Shown: positions 17,001 through 26,239 of the stretch, one piece after another
Position numbering within the stretch: position 1 is the stretch's first letter
Layout: each line of letters opens with the position of its first letter
Source: JAGTVG01 sp964543195
GTDB lineage: Bacteria; Bacteroidota; Bacteroidia; Cytophagales; Cyclobacteriaceae
Direction of reading: 5' to 3'
Assembly: GCA_964543195.1 (NCBI GenBank)
Contig: CAZIXF010000002.1
Span: 160,919 to 224,918 of the forward strand
Length of the DNA: 64,000 bases
Program-made: the position numbers and the translations under genes
The notes under the pieces: model-generated
What the model was told of the DNA's origin: nothing
Seen by the model: the letters and a program-made list of their open reading frames with translations, nothing else
Databases searched by the model: none

Positions 17001-17579
17001 TCAATTTTTATTCATTGACAATTCTTTCGAACTTGATTTTTCTATATAGTTCTGCATGTTTTCAATTCGTTTCATTTGCCCTTTAAACATGCCCGTATGT
17101 TTGGTAATGAAATTCCGGATCTGCTTATCCTTGCCTTCTTCCAGGTAATCATCGGATTTAATTGTCATTGAGTCCAGTAAATTTTCCATTTCAGCCAGAT
17201 AATGGATATCGAATGTTTTTTTATCCTCAATCTTATGTAATTTTCTATAGATCTCCTGTTTTTCCACGCTGATTGCATCCGGAAGTTTTATCCCTTTTTT
17301 GAAGGCAAGGATCTCCATCCTGAACTGAAATTTTTTGTGATCCTTTTCTGCCATTTCGGCAAATTCAAACAAATCTTTGCTGTATGCTTTTTCCTGTGCC
17401 ACACCTGATAGGTCTTCCGCCAGTTGTGAAAGATCTTTCAACTCGACCAGCAGGATAGCCTCCTGTTCCTTTTCTCCATAGAATTTATCCTGGTTGGAAT
17501 GTACTGCATTCTGGTAGGATATACTCTTGCAGGAGACTGCAAACATCAACAAGATCATGTATACCGTTATTCGCTTCAT
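17001..17579 (-). CDS. DUF4142-like lipoprotein
   Basis: A 192-residue protein with a lipoprotein signal (MKRITVYMILLMFAVSC, Cys 17). The body is helical and resembles the ferritin-like DUF4142 family: AEMAEKDHKKFQFRMEILAFKKGIKLPD is the DH-containing repeat, and TFDIHYLAEMENLLDSM the second. Proteins of this family are exported and often linked to envelope or oxidative stress, but their biochemical role is not known to me. It is the last gene on the minus strand after the coiled-coil lipoprotein, yet a hairpin terminator separates them, so it probably has its own promoter. A strong terminator follows it. Confidence 0.65.
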   Translation of the reverse strand: MKRITVYMILLMFAVSCKSISYQNAVHSNQDKFYGEKEQEAILLVELKDLSQLAEDLSGVAQEKAYSKDLFEFAEMAEKDHKKFQFRMEILAFKKGIKLPDAISVEKQEIYRKLHKIEDKKTFDIHYLAEMENLLDSMTIKSDDYLEEGKDKQIRNFITKHTGMFKGQMKRIENMQNYIEKSSSKELSMNKN

Positions 17580-17639
17580 TTCTTCTGTTTTTTTATCTTA
17601 AAAGGATGGTTAATTATCCGCTCTTTTTCTTTTTTAAAA

Positions 17640-17678
17640 GGATCAGGCCTCTGTATTTTCATACAGAGTACCTGATCC
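17640..17678 (-). terminator. Rho-independent terminator after the coiled-coil lipoprotein
   Basis: Minus-strand GGATCAGG-TA-CTCTGTA pairs with TACAGAG-GC-CTGATCC around a six-base loop, followed by TTTT. It lies 14 nt past the stop at 17693 and separates that gene from the DUF4142 gene. Confidence 0.75.
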
Positions 17679-17692
17679 CGTATCACCACCCG

Positions 17693-18577
17693 TTATCTTG
17701 TAACCATTACCAGGCATTTCGATGATGACCAGAACCTGTCCGGATCCAGGATTACCAGTTTGTCGACAACATTTTCTTTATTGTCCACAATCAAATCATA
17801 GGAATCCTTCGGATGGTCGGTCACCAATTCCGCCTTGCGGCTATGCACCGGAATGGAAAATGTATTTCGAATATCTATATGCTCAAGCTTTTCAAAATTC
17901 AGATTCTCGTTAAGCTGTTCAATCGATCCTATTCCCAGCAAACCACCCTTTTTAAGAATTATTTCTTTATCCAATAATTCATTTTTCGAACCACTGGCAT
18001 AATAGGCTGTATGCAGCCGATCATCCAGCCTGTCGATCCTTTCATTTTGTTTATGTATGGTTTCCTCTTTTGTATTGTTTTCGGCAAATAGGGAATCCAC
18101 CCTTATTTTAAGCATCTGGTTTTCATCCAGGAGATAGGCCAGTTGTTTATTGAGTTTTTCAATCTCTATTTCCTTCAGATCCACGCGTTGTTCAAGCTGT
18201 TGTACAAGAGAATTAAGCTGGCGGATCTGTGATATTGAACCATGTAGATTCGTGTTGAGCATATCGATTTTATCTTTATTTTCTTTCATCAGAGAGTTGA
18301 TCGTCTTTAGATCCCGGATAATCTGATCTTTTGGCTCTTGGTTTCCGGCCTGGAATTCTTCTTCCCTTAATGAGATCATGGCCTCGCGCTCTCTGATCTC
18401 ATTGAGATTTTTTTCTACCTCGGTAATAAACCCGAGATAGTCAGCCAGGATAGAATCCCTTTTCTCCAGATTTAGTACAGTTTTATTGAGTTCTTTTTCC
18501 AGCAACATTACCTTCTTTTTATCTTCGCAAGCTACAAGTGAAACAATGATCAACGTGAATGAAAAAATCTTTTTCAT
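17693..18577 (-). CDS. coiled-coil lipoprotein (Cbp1-family-like), function unknown
   Basis: A 294-residue protein with lipoprotein signal MKKIFSFTLIIVSLVAC (Cys 17). Residues about 20-195 are a long coiled coil rich in Lys, Glu and Leu heptads. The C-terminal 95 residues form a globular domain beginning LDKEIILKKGGLLGIG and including FSIPVHSRKAELVTDHP and PDRFWSSSKCLVMV. This architecture matches Bacteroidota proteins I have seen named Cbp1-family collagen-binding adhesins. That name is recalled, not verified, and adhesion should not be assumed. It starts 119 nt after the sigma-54 response regulator stop and is probably expressed with or next to that system. It likely sits in the inner or outer membrane facing the periplasm. 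Confidence 0.6.
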   Translation of the reverse strand: MKKIFSFTLIIVSLVACEDKKKVMLLEKELNKTVLNLEKRDSILADYLGFITEVEKNLNEIREREAMISLREEEFQAGNQEPKDQIIRDLKTINSLMKENKDKIDMLNTNLHGSISQIRQLNSLVQQLEQRVDLKEIEIEKLNKQLAYLLDENQMLKIRVDSLFAENNTKEETIHKQNERIDRLDDRLHTAYYASGSKNELLDKEIILKKGGLLGIGSIEQLNENLNFEKLEHIDIRNTFSIPVHSRKAELVTDHPKDSYDLIVDNKENVVDKLVILDPDRFWSSSKCLVMVTR

Positions 18578-18696
18578 TTTCTGTAATCTTAACTTCTGCA
18601 GGAAGATGCCAAAATCAGGGCCAGAAATTTAAATGCCTGAAAATGAGTGTTTTATTAGAATAGCACTATGAGAAAATTGCCAAAATGACAATTTTA

Positions 18697-20061
18697 TTAT
18701 TGATCTGAAAAATCAGGTTCCCTTTTTTCCTCTTTAAGCATACGGTAAATGGTTGAAAAACCGATATCGAGTTTTCTGGCGGCCTCTTTTACATTACCAT
18801 CATATTTTTTAAGATAGGCCTTTATTATTCTGTGATTATGTTCCCGCAAGGTCAGTTCCTTATTGATCAATCCGGGATCGGTATCATCTTCGCTGAATGT
18901 GATATCATCCGGTTCGATCGAGTTATTGTTTGACATAACCACAGACAGTTCGATTACCGACTTCAATTCTCTTATATTGCCGGGATAGGTATAGGTCATC
19001 AGTTTTTTCTGTGCTTCCCTTGTAAGGATCTTTTCGGGAATTTTATTTTCACTGCAATAATCTTTTATAAAATGTTTGGCAAGAAGGAGTATGTCATTAT
19101 CTCTTTCTCTGAGAGGCGGCATTTGAATATTTATTCCAAAAAGCCGGTAATAAAGGTCGTCCCTGAATTCCCCTTCCTTTACCTTTTTGATCAGGTTTTT
19201 ATTGGTAGCGACAATAATCCTGCAGTTTATTTTAACAGGCTGGTTGTTTCCTATTCTGGTGATCTCTTTTTCCTGAAGTGCTCTCAATAGCTTGGCCTGG
19301 ATCGACATATCCATTTCTCCAATCTCATCAAGGAACAATGTGCCTCCGTCTGCCTCTTCAAATTTGCCTTTCCTCATGACATGAGCTCCCGTAAAGGAGC
19401 CTTTTTCATGACCAAATAATTCACTTTCCAGTAAATTTTCAGGAATAGCGGCCATATTGATGGGAATGAAAGGTTTTTTGCTCCGGTTCGAGTTATAATG
19501 AATGGCCTTGGCTACCATTTCTTTCCCGGTTCCGGTTTCACCGGAAACGATTACGCTGATATTTGATTTTATGGCTTTTTCAATGAGGTTGAATACATTT
19601 TTAAGCGGTTTGCTTTGGCCGATTATCTTTTTTTCAAAATCATATTTTTTTTCTACTTCTTCCTGAAGGAAATTGAGCCTTTTTTTCAGTGAAATCTGGT
19701 TTTTAAGATTCCTGATCGTATTCAGCAGCCTTTCACGTATATCTTTGGTTTTAACGATATAATCATAAGCCCCGATCTTCAATAGATCTACGGCCACTTC
19801 GATCTTTTCCTGTTCTGAAATGATTATGATCTCGGTTTCAGGATTCTGATCTTTTACTCTTTTCATGAGTTCCTCTCCGCTCAGATCGGGAAGGCGGTAA
19901 TCTATGGTGATTATATCCGGCCGTTTATTCAGATGATCAAGACATTCACCTGCAGTCATGAATTTTTCAACCTGAATATCCTTATCCAGTTCCAGGTTAT
20001 ATCCCAGGAATTCCGAAAACCATTCATCATCTTCGACCACGAACACTTTATAAACAGCCAT
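18697..20061 (-). CDS. NtrC-type sigma-54-dependent response regulator
   Basis: A 454-residue activator. The N-terminal receiver has acidic VVEDDE, phospho-acceptor Asp in TIDYRLPD (about 55) and Lys in IVKTKD. A central AAA+ domain has Walker A GETGTGKE (about 170), the sigma-54 contact loop as GSFTGA (a tolerated variant of GAFTGA), Walker B GGTLFLDEIGEM and an RDDLYYRLFG segment. The C-terminal Fis-type helix-turn-helix ends KLDIGFSTIYRMLKEE. It should open RNA polymerase-sigma-54 complexes when phosphorylated. Its partner is the hybrid kinase ending 36 nt upstream, on the same strand. Targets are unknown; neighbouring lipoprotein and small membrane-protein genes are candidates, but I found no clean -24/-12 promoter before them. 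Confidence 0.93.
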   Translation of the reverse strand: MAVYKVFVVEDDEWFSEFLGYNLELDKDIQVEKFMTAGECLDHLNKRPDIITIDYRLPDLSGEELMKRVKDQNPETEIIIISEQEKIEVAVDLLKIGAYDYIVKTKDIRERLLNTIRNLKNQISLKKRLNFLQEEVEKKYDFEKKIIGQSKPLKNVFNLIEKAIKSNISVIVSGETGTGKEMVAKAIHYNSNRSKKPFIPINMAAIPENLLESELFGHEKGSFTGAHVMRKGKFEEADGGTLFLDEIGEMDMSIQAKLLRALQEKEITRIGNNQPVKINCRIIVATNKNLIKKVKEGEFRDDLYYRLFGINIQMPPLRERDNDILLLAKHFIKDYCSENKIPEKILTREAQKKLMTYTYPGNIRELKSVIELSVVMSNNNSIEPDDITFSEDDTDPGLINKELTLREHNHRIIKAYLKKYDGNVKEAARKLDIGFSTIYRMLKEEKREPDFSDQ

Positions 20062-20097
20062 TTTACTTGATATAGAATGAAAATTTTGGAATAAAAA

Positions 20098-22587
20098 TCA
20101 GCTAACCTGCTCCATTACCTTATTTAAACTCTTTCTGGTGGAGCGGGCTATCTGAAGTGTTTCATATATTAACTCCTCAGCTCCGGCTTTATTATTTTTT
20201 ATTTCTAGATCCTCCAGGGCCTTCAGTTTCCCTGCCAGGTCATCAAAACCCATATGACGGGTGGAGGGCAGAATCTTGTGAGCCGTATATTTCACCTTTT
20301 CAAATTCATCCGCTGCATTATTACTTTCGAGTTCTTTAATGGCGTTATCCAGGTTTTTAATATAAATATGGATCATCCTTTCCATAAACCCTGTGTCATC
20401 TTCCATCATTTTCCCGGCCAGACCGCTCCCCGGCCGATCACCGTCTTTTTCCTGGCCGGCAGACAGGATATTGCCGATTATCTTTATCAGATGAGATTCA
20501 TCAAATGGTTTGGCCAGTACGGTTTCGAATCCGATTTTATTACATTTTTCGATTATTTCATCCGTCACATAAGCTGAAAAGGCAATTACCGGTGATTGAA
20601 TATTTCCGGCCTTCATTTTTTGCGCAACACGGAATCCATCCAGGTCAGGCATTTGAAGATCCAGGATGATCAGATCAAAGTTATTCTTTCCGGCCTCGGT
20701 CAAGGCCTCTTTTCCACCTGTAACTTTAGTCACGATTGCGTTGTTTTTTACCAGCGTCTTTTCCAGAAGGAGCAGATTATATTCATCATCGTCAGCAATA
20801 AGTATGCTATGCCGGCCCAGGTTTAGTTTTTTTGTTTCAGGTTTATCTTCCTGCCCATCCGATCCCGGTGAAACCACCCGGACCGGGATGGTTACAATGA
20901 AGGTGCTTCCCTTGTTTTCCCGGCTGGCGAGTGAGATGTTGCCGCCCATTAATTCAACCAATTTTTTTACGATGGCCAGACCTAATCCTGTGCCTCCAAA
21001 CCGGCGGGTCGTACTGGTGTCAGCCTGTGTGAATTTATCAAAAATAAACTCTTTTTTATCTTCAGGTATGCCTATGCCGGTATCACTTACCCTGAGTTTC
21101 AGGTTTTGATCCTGGGTTAATGAAGCGGTTACGGTAACGCTGCCTTTGGAAGTAAATTTGATCGCATTACTAATCAGATTGGTAATAATTTGTCTTAAAC
21201 GGAAAGGATCACTCCGGAGCCGGTATTTTTCCAGCTTTTTACTGATCTTAATATTGAACTTCAGTTTTTTATTCTTTGCTTCCTTGTTGAAGGAATCATG
21301 AATTTCCTCTAATACCTCGGCTGCATTGAAAACCGTATTTTCGATTTTCAGTTGATCGGCTTCCAATTTGGAGTAATCAAGGATTTCATTGATGATATTT
21401 AATAAATGAGAAGAGGAATTCCGGATTATCTTCAAATGTTTTCTGTCTTCTTCTGATAATTTTTTGTCATCCATATGGTTGGCAAAGCCGGAAATGGCGT
21501 TAAGAGGCGTGCGGATTTCATGGCTCATACTGGCAAGAAATTCCTCCTTAACCTTGGCCAGCCGGTCGGTCCTTTTCTTTTCTTCCTCTATTTTTCTTTT
21601 CGTACTCAGGATAACCTGAAAATCTCTCATAATAATAAATATCATTATGAGAAACAACATGGAGGCAATTGTTCCGATTATGGTAATATACCGGTTAGTG
21701 CGTTTAAAAAGACCCTGTGCTTCCGAGGCCTTCTCGATAGCCTGTTGTTCAAGATATTCGGAAACCTCATCGATAACCCGTGCTACCTTAGCCGTAATCA
21801 TATCGTCCTGCCTGCTGAGTTCCAGTTCCTTCTGAGCAACCTGACGTTGAATATATTTTTCCCTGCTTCTTAGCCGGTTCATTTTACGTTCAATGGCAGA
21901 ACTGAGTTGAACGGGCTTTTTGACCTGAACGGAAATGGTATCCACCGTTTTAATAGTATCCACTGAGACCATGGTTTGTGGCTCCTGATCCTGATCGTCC
22001 TGATTTTTGTTAATCCCGAATAAGCGTGCGAAAAATCCACGTTTTTTTTCTTTGTTTTCTAAGGTATCGGGGGGAGTATCTTTTCTTATTTCTTTTCTTA
22101 CCAGGCTGTCTCTTATTTCAATAATGGTAGTATCCGATTGATTCAGTTCCGATTCAAGAAAATTGATTTCCGCCAGTACCTCACCATAAATATCCGGCAT
22201 TTTCACTCCTTGTTTTAAAAGGATCAGTTCTTCCTGAACATAGATTTTTTTTTGCACAAGGTTAAAAATTGAATCAAGACTGGACATGATCACTGTATCT
22301 CCCTCGGATTCCTCATATAATTCAATGATATGGCTTTCCAGATTATTAAGGGTATGGTCATAGGGTTCCAGATAGGCATCATCTTCGGTGATGGTGAACA
22401 TCCTGATATTATTTTCAGCTTCCGTAATGAGCGTGAGTATCTGTTCAAATTTTTCATGCCGCTCGTCTGGTTGCAAAGCCGATTGAAGCGTGTTCATTAA
22501 CTGGGTCAATCCCTGATAGGAGATATAGCCCACAAGCGCCAGCGCCGATACGACCAGAAGATAAACGGTGATAAGTTTTAAACGCAT
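20098..22587 (-). CDS. hybrid sensor histidine kinase with receiver and HPt domains
   Basis: An 829-residue inner-membrane kinase. TM1 spans about residues 4-24. A large, helical, periplasmic sensor region follows, and TM2 spans about 300-322. Phospho-acceptor His is in SMSHEIRTPLNAISGF (about 356). The ATPase has NLISNAIKFT (N-box), DTGIGIP and GTGLGLAIVK. The receiver has LIADDDEYN, acceptor Asp in LILDLQMPD (about 644) and KPF. A C-terminal HPt domain has YTAHKILPSTRHMG (His about 767). It should relay phosphate His-Asp-His to the response regulator 36 nt downstream. The sensor region carries an unusual basic/aromatic patch (KKRGFFARLFGINK) near residue 180. The signal is unknown. Confidence 0.92.
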   Translation of the reverse strand: MRLKLITVYLLVVSALALVGYISYQGLTQLMNTLQSALQPDERHEKFEQILTLITEAENNIRMFTITEDDAYLEPYDHTLNNLESHIIELYEESEGDTVIMSSLDSIFNLVQKKIYVQEELILLKQGVKMPDIYGEVLAEINFLESELNQSDTTIIEIRDSLVRKEIRKDTPPDTLENKEKKRGFFARLFGINKNQDDQDQEPQTMVSVDTIKTVDTISVQVKKPVQLSSAIERKMNRLRSREKYIQRQVAQKELELSRQDDMITAKVARVIDEVSEYLEQQAIEKASEAQGLFKRTNRYITIIGTIASMLFLIMIFIIMRDFQVILSTKRKIEEEKKRTDRLAKVKEEFLASMSHEIRTPLNAISGFANHMDDKKLSEEDRKHLKIIRNSSSHLLNIINEILDYSKLEADQLKIENTVFNAAEVLEEIHDSFNKEAKNKKLKFNIKISKKLEKYRLRSDPFRLRQIITNLISNAIKFTSKGSVTVTASLTQDQNLKLRVSDTGIGIPEDKKEFIFDKFTQADTSTTRRFGGTGLGLAIVKKLVELMGGNISLASRENKGSTFIVTIPVRVVSPGSDGQEDKPETKKLNLGRHSILIADDDEYNLLLLEKTLVKNNAIVTKVTGGKEALTEAGKNNFDLIILDLQMPDLDGFRVAQKMKAGNIQSPVIAFSAYVTDEIIEKCNKIGFETVLAKPFDESHLIKIIGNILSAGQEKDGDRPGSGLAGKMMEDDTGFMERMIHIYIKNLDNAIKELESNNAADEFEKVKYTAHKILPSTRHMGFDDLAGKLKALEDLEIKNNKAGAEELIYETLQIARSTRKSLNKVMEQVS

Positions 22588-22662
22588 TGAGACTTTATGG
22601 CTGACAATTTAACTGAATTAAATTAAGCTATACGGATAACGAATAGAAAGTCCGCCCGGATA

Positions 22663-22713
22663 CAAAGTTAAACGTTTTTTTATGTAAATGATCATTGCTA
22701 AAATGATCATGTC
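22663..22713. promoter_or_regulatory. candidate kinase promoter/operator region
   Basis: CAAAGTTA at 22663-22670 is TAACTTTG on the minus strand, a fit to the -7 consensus for the kinase operon. Just upstream, two copies of AAATGATCAT around a TGATCA palindrome (about 22685-22713) could be an operator. No -33 TTTG is seen at the right distance. Confidence 0.22.
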
Positions 22714-22885
22714 ATTCTCATTTTGACAAACACAGTCATTGACATTGTGAATTTTATCCACTCATATTGGTTCTTAATGGGTTATAAAATAGCATCTTAT
22801 GTGTCCTTCATCTTATCAGTATTAGCTTTGGCATAGTTCTTATGATCACATAATCCTGATAACCAAGCATTATTAAAAAGTTATT

Positions 22886-23044
22886 ATGAATGGTCTGATA
22901 TATATAGTAGCAATTACTTTTATTCTGGCCTGGTTGATAGGTTTTTTCCTTCTTGGAGCCGGAGAAGGTATTCATGTCCTGCTGGTGATATCGATCGGGA
23001 TCGTCTTATTCAAAATTTATCAGGAAGAACAGATTTATAAATAG
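22886..23044 (+). CDS. lmo0937-family small membrane protein
   Basis: A 52-residue protein opening MNGLIYIVAITFILAWLIGF. It has two hydrophobic helices (about 3-22 and 29-46) separated by GAGEGIHV, and a charged tail. The layout (short first helix, GG-like turn, IHVLLVI second helix) is that of the small lmo0937 family of membrane proteins, whose function is not established. It lies 19 nt before the DUF4382 lipoprotein start and is probably cotranscribed. It is divergent from the histidine kinase. The call rests on the family-like pattern and clean start and stop. Confidence 0.65.
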   Translation: MNGLIYIVAITFILAWLIGFFLLGAGEGIHVLLVISIGIVLFKIYQEEQIYK

Positions 23045-23063
23045 ATAAAAAGGAGTTGATAAG

Positions 23064-23957
23064 ATGAAAAGTTTGGGATTAAATACCGGAATGGGTGTGT
23101 TAATCATGTCGTTGTTTATTCTGGCAACAATTGTGTCGTCGTGTAATAATGATGACGAGAATCCATTGAACGGCAGATTAAGTGTATTGCTTACAGACAG
23201 GCCATTTTCATTTGATATGGTGGCCGATGCAACAGTAACTATAACAAAAATCGAATTGCGGAAGGAAAGACCTGACCAAACGGACAATGAAAACGGGAGT
23301 GAGGAAGCAGGTGGTAAAGATGAAAATGGTTCTCCGTATCAGTCCGTATGGGAGGGTGAAGAAGTTTATCATCTTACCGACCTGCAAAACGGGGTAACCG
23401 AAGAAATTGCGGAAATCGAGTTACCGGCAGGCAGTTACGATCTTGTCAGGGTATATATCAACGACGCCTCCATTGAATTGATGAACGGGAATGTGTATGA
23501 CCTGAAGATTCCCAGTGCAGCCGTTTCAGGGTTGAAGATATTCATCGATCCCGCACTGGTTATCGAAGGGGGATTATCTGCGGAATTATTGCTTGACTTT
23601 GATCTTAGCCGCTCCCTTATTGCTAAAGGACCCATGGAGGATTTGAGAGGTTTTAATTTCAAACCGGTGATCAGGGCGGTCAATAATTCCACTACGGGAA
23701 GAATAGGAGGTCTCGTTACGGATGATTCCAGCGATGATCCGCTTGGCGATGTAGAGGTATGGATTGAAGCTGCTGATACCGTGGTCACGTCAACTCTGTC
23801 GGAAGAAGATGGATTCTATGCCCTGATTGGTATACCGGAGGGTTTGTATACGCTTTATGCTGATAAGGAAGGATATGAACTATGGCAGGCTGATGATAAA
23901 CAGGTTATTGCCGGTAATCAGTCGACGGTTGATATTGCTCTGACACCCGTTGAATAG
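23064..23957 (+). CDS. DUF4382 lipoprotein with C-terminal carboxypeptidase-regulatory-like domain
   Basis: A 297-residue exported protein. The signal ends in ILATIVSSC (Cys about 27). Residues about 37-210 are DUF4382-like: LSVLLTDRPFSFDMVADATV, VTITKIEL, LPAGSYDLVRVYINDA and LLLDFDLSRS. The last 85 residues (GRIGGLVTDDSSDDPLGDVE, then EDGFYALIGIPEGLYTLYA) form a carboxypeptidase-regulatory-like beta-sandwich found in many Bacteroidota surface proteins. An acidic, low-complexity stretch (NENGSEEAGGKDENG) interrupts the first domain. AAAAGGAG at 23048-23055 is a good Shine-Dalgarno for the ATG. A strong terminator follows. The role is unknown, perhaps binding or scaffolding on the outer membrane. 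Confidence 0.8.
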   Translation: MKSLGLNTGMGVLIMSLFILATIVSSCNNDDENPLNGRLSVLLTDRPFSFDMVADATVTITKIELRKERPDQTDNENGSEEAGGKDENGSPYQSVWEGEEVYHLTDLQNGVTEEIAEIELPAGSYDLVRVYINDASIELMNGNVYDLKIPSAAVSGLKIFIDPALVIEGGLSAELLLDFDLSRSLIAKGPMEDLRGFNFKPVIRAVNNSTTGRIGGLVTDDSSDDPLGDVEVWIEAADTVVTSTLSEEDGFYALIGIPEGLYTLYADKEGYELWQADDKQVIAGNQSTVDIALTPVE

Positions 23958-24008
23958 ATTTTGAAATCGTATAGGTGTAGCTGGAAAACTGCAGATTAAT
24001 ATGGCAGT

Positions 24009-24039
24009 AACCGGAAGAATGTTTTTCTTCCGGTTTTTT
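24009..24039 (+). terminator. Rho-independent terminator of the DUF4382 gene
   Basis: AACCGGAAGAA and TTCTTCCGGTT form an 11-bp stem with a short loop, followed by a run of T. It lies about 50 nt after the stop. Confidence 0.88.
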
Positions 24040-24532
24040 TTGTTCAAATAAGCAGGATATCCGGTTCTTAATCTTTCTTACGTACACTGCCACCGGAATT
24101 GGAATCGGCAAATACTTTTTTTCATAACTAAAGATTTAAATGATCAATCTTATTCTATAGATAAAATAAAATACCAGGGGTTGCATCCACAGAAGATTTT
24201 ATTTTAAAAACTCCCATGGAAGGTTTATCCTTTACAATTACTGGCTACCCTGAGCATAATATATTACCGGCTGGCCAAATGCAGTGATTTTTGGCGGTTT
24301 CTTGTCTTTGTTTGAGCAGTATGAAATGCCAGTACTTCAGGAGACAGGACATATTTTATCCGGTATTAAGAGAATACCCATGCGACAAATAGTATGAGGG
24401 CAATAATAACAAATATTTACTGGCCGGGACCACCGGGACCGGGCAGGAGTGACTTTGGGATGATTAAAGATCCGTGCAAGAATTATATCGAGGTATATCC
24501 CCGCAGAACCGGAATGAAAAATGAGTAGTATT
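24040..24532. other. gene-poor stretch, no supported feature
   Basis: About 490 bp with no recognisable coding sequence or RNA. Two short plus-strand frames overlap by ATGA near 24394 (the second, 44 codons, contains WPGPPGPG), but I cannot support either as a gene. Confidence 0.5.
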
Positions 24533-24577
24533 GAGAGACCGGTCAGGATTTTTTAAACCCACCTGACCGATCTCTGT
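24533..24577. terminator. near-perfect hairpin after the PPi-PFK gene
   Basis: GAGAGACCGGTCAGG and CCTGACCGATCTCT form about 14 bp around an AT-rich 14-nt loop. It lies just downstream of the minus-strand phosphofructokinase stop at 24590. Neither flank has a T-run, so it may be a structured 3' end instead of an intrinsic terminator. Confidence 0.45.
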
Positions 24578-24589
24578 TTCCTGTTAATT

Positions 24590-25870
24590 TTATCCTTTGA
24601 AATTAACAGGATTAAACATCATTTTTGAATAATGCGGTAAAGCGGTCGGACCACCGATACAGGGCAGGAATTCATCAATAAATTCCTGTGTCGGTCCATT
24701 CATATCATTGATATAATGATATTCTACCGATCGCTCCTTCCTGGCAATATTACTCAGATCGGTCAGCCCAGCCTCAAATTTACCGTTGCCCGACTTCTTA
24801 ATGACCACCGAGGTCCGTGTTACGCCAGTTGCCAGGGCCTCAACACTTTTGAATCCGACCATGTAGGCTTCCGAGGCATCCGGAAGGGATGTACTGTGAC
24901 TTCGCTGAATATGCTGAGGAACAAGAACGGCTTCTTTTACCTGGGCTACGGCTTCAACCTTGAGTTCTTTTACCGCTAACTGGGCAAGAAATACTCCGGG
25001 GGCGAAACTGGTAGCCCTTCCATGCTGAATATTGCCATGCGGATCCAGTTCCGGTTCACCAAAGACCTCTGCAATGGATTTTTTTGATTTGGCTTCGGTC
25101 AGATCTTCCTGAACCACCACCACGGCCTCACCATATTTTGTAATGGTATCACTCAGTTCACTTAAATATTTCTCTTTGTCGAAAAGCACTTCTTTTGAAA
25201 GAATAATATGGGGTGCTCTATCAGGATCCATCAAGCCCATAGGATCAACCCTTGCAAAAGCTGTGGCCTGAGCAAGCCATCCCGCCTTACGTCCCATCAC
25301 CTGGTAAACCACAACCGGGGCATTCAATACACCTACCTTTCCGTCATCAAAGGTTCCTTTTACCTTGTATGAGCTGAAATCATTATGCACATTTTTCAGG
25401 GCTGTTGCATTATAAAGAGCGGCTGAACCAAATCCGGGGCAATGATGCGTGGCCGGAAGATCGTTATCCACGGTCTTTATGGCGTGGATGGCCCTGATAT
25501 CCGACTCTTCGGTTAATCCTTTGAGCTGGTCGGCAGAATCATTGCCTCCGATATAGATGATCCCGTCAACCCCTAATTTTTTCAGGTTCTGACCGATTTT
25601 CTGGTACTGTTCCTTCTTAGGTTTGATCCGCGTGGTTTTCAAGCCTGCACCCGGTCCATTGTAAATAAACTGTGTAGGATCGGTTTTAGACAGATCCACT
25701 ATATTTCCAGTTACATCGGCATGAAGGACCCCTTCCAGTCCATTGATCGCCCCATAAACCTCATATCCGTACTTACGGGCACCGGCAAGCATTCCCGCTA
25801 CTTCCCAGTCAATTACGGGAGTTGGGCCTCCGGATTGTCCGATTATTATCCGTTTGATTTTTTTTGCCAT
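24590..25870 (-). CDS. PPi-type 6-phosphofructokinase
   Basis: A 426-residue PfkA-family enzyme. It opens MAKKIKRIIIGQSGGPTPVID. IYIGGNDSADQL (about 107) has Asp at the Gly position of ATP enzymes, and IKTVDNDLP (about 133) has Lys at the Gly position; together these indicate pyrophosphate as donor and a reversible reaction. VVYQVMGRKAGWLAQA is the fructose-6-phosphate-binding MGR region. The length exceeds E. coli PfkA by about 105 residues, as in other long PPi-PFKs. Start 25870 is preferred to the ATG at 25969, whose extra 33 residues are unlike the family. It is paralogous to, but clearly different from, the truncated copy at 1-673. It follows the heptose-kinase gene on the same strand after a 369-bp gap. 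Confidence 0.9.
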   Translation of the reverse strand: MAKKIKRIIIGQSGGPTPVIDWEVAGMLAGARKYGYEVYGAINGLEGVLHADVTGNIVDLSKTDPTQFIYNGPGAGLKTTRIKPKKEQYQKIGQNLKKLGVDGIIYIGGNDSADQLKGLTEESDIRAIHAIKTVDNDLPATHHCPGFGSAALYNATALKNVHNDFSSYKVKGTFDDGKVGVLNAPVVVYQVMGRKAGWLAQATAFARVDPMGLMDPDRAPHIILSKEVLFDKEKYLSELSDTITKYGEAVVVVQEDLTEAKSKKSIAEVFGEPELDPHGNIQHGRATSFAPGVFLAQLAVKELKVEAVAQVKEAVLVPQHIQRSHSTSLPDASEAYMVGFKSVEALATGVTRTSVVIKKSGNGKFEAGLTDLSNIARKERSVEYHYINDMNGPTQEFIDEFLPCIGGPTALPHYSKMMFNPVNFKG

Positions 25871-26239
25871 CATCGAAATTTTTTTAATTAAACCATGTAT
25901 ATATGAAAAAAATAATTCTGATTTAAGAAGTTGACTAAACCACATAAAAATCTTCGCAATATTACTCAATAATATTCTTCACAGAAAAGGATTTTGCATC
26001 AATGCATAAATACATACTAAAAATTTGTTTTCTATTAACCTGTAAAGAAGGTTAGGTCCCGGTTTTGCAAATTTCACAACCGGATTTAAGCATTTAGCGG
26101 CATGAAATTTTTTTTATAATTGCGGACGGGCAGTTCGCTGAATAAATCCCCCAGCTTTATAATTCTGAGCCCGGTGAGGGTCCTGGCAGCCGCCTCCTGC
26201 TTTCTGAATTTCCTGTTTGGCGGTCGGTGTATCCGGATC
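25871..26239. other. intergenic stretch between PFK and heptose kinase
   Basis: 369 bp on the strand of both flanking genes. One minus-strand frame reads on past the kinase stop in another phase, but it has no family resemblance. A weak inverted repeat, CCGGTT/AACCGG, sits at 26057-26081. No promoter box is convincing. Confidence 0.4.

Noticed and set aside
22829..22843. TGGCAT-N5-TTAT as a sigma-54 promoter before the small membrane protein gene
   Set aside because: The -24 half is good, but the essential -12 GC is AT, so it is not a convincing sigma-54 site.
24394..24528. 44-codon plus-strand frame with WPGPPGPG, overlapping a shorter frame by ATGA
   Set aside because: No homology, no ribosome site and short length; the overlap can arise by chance.
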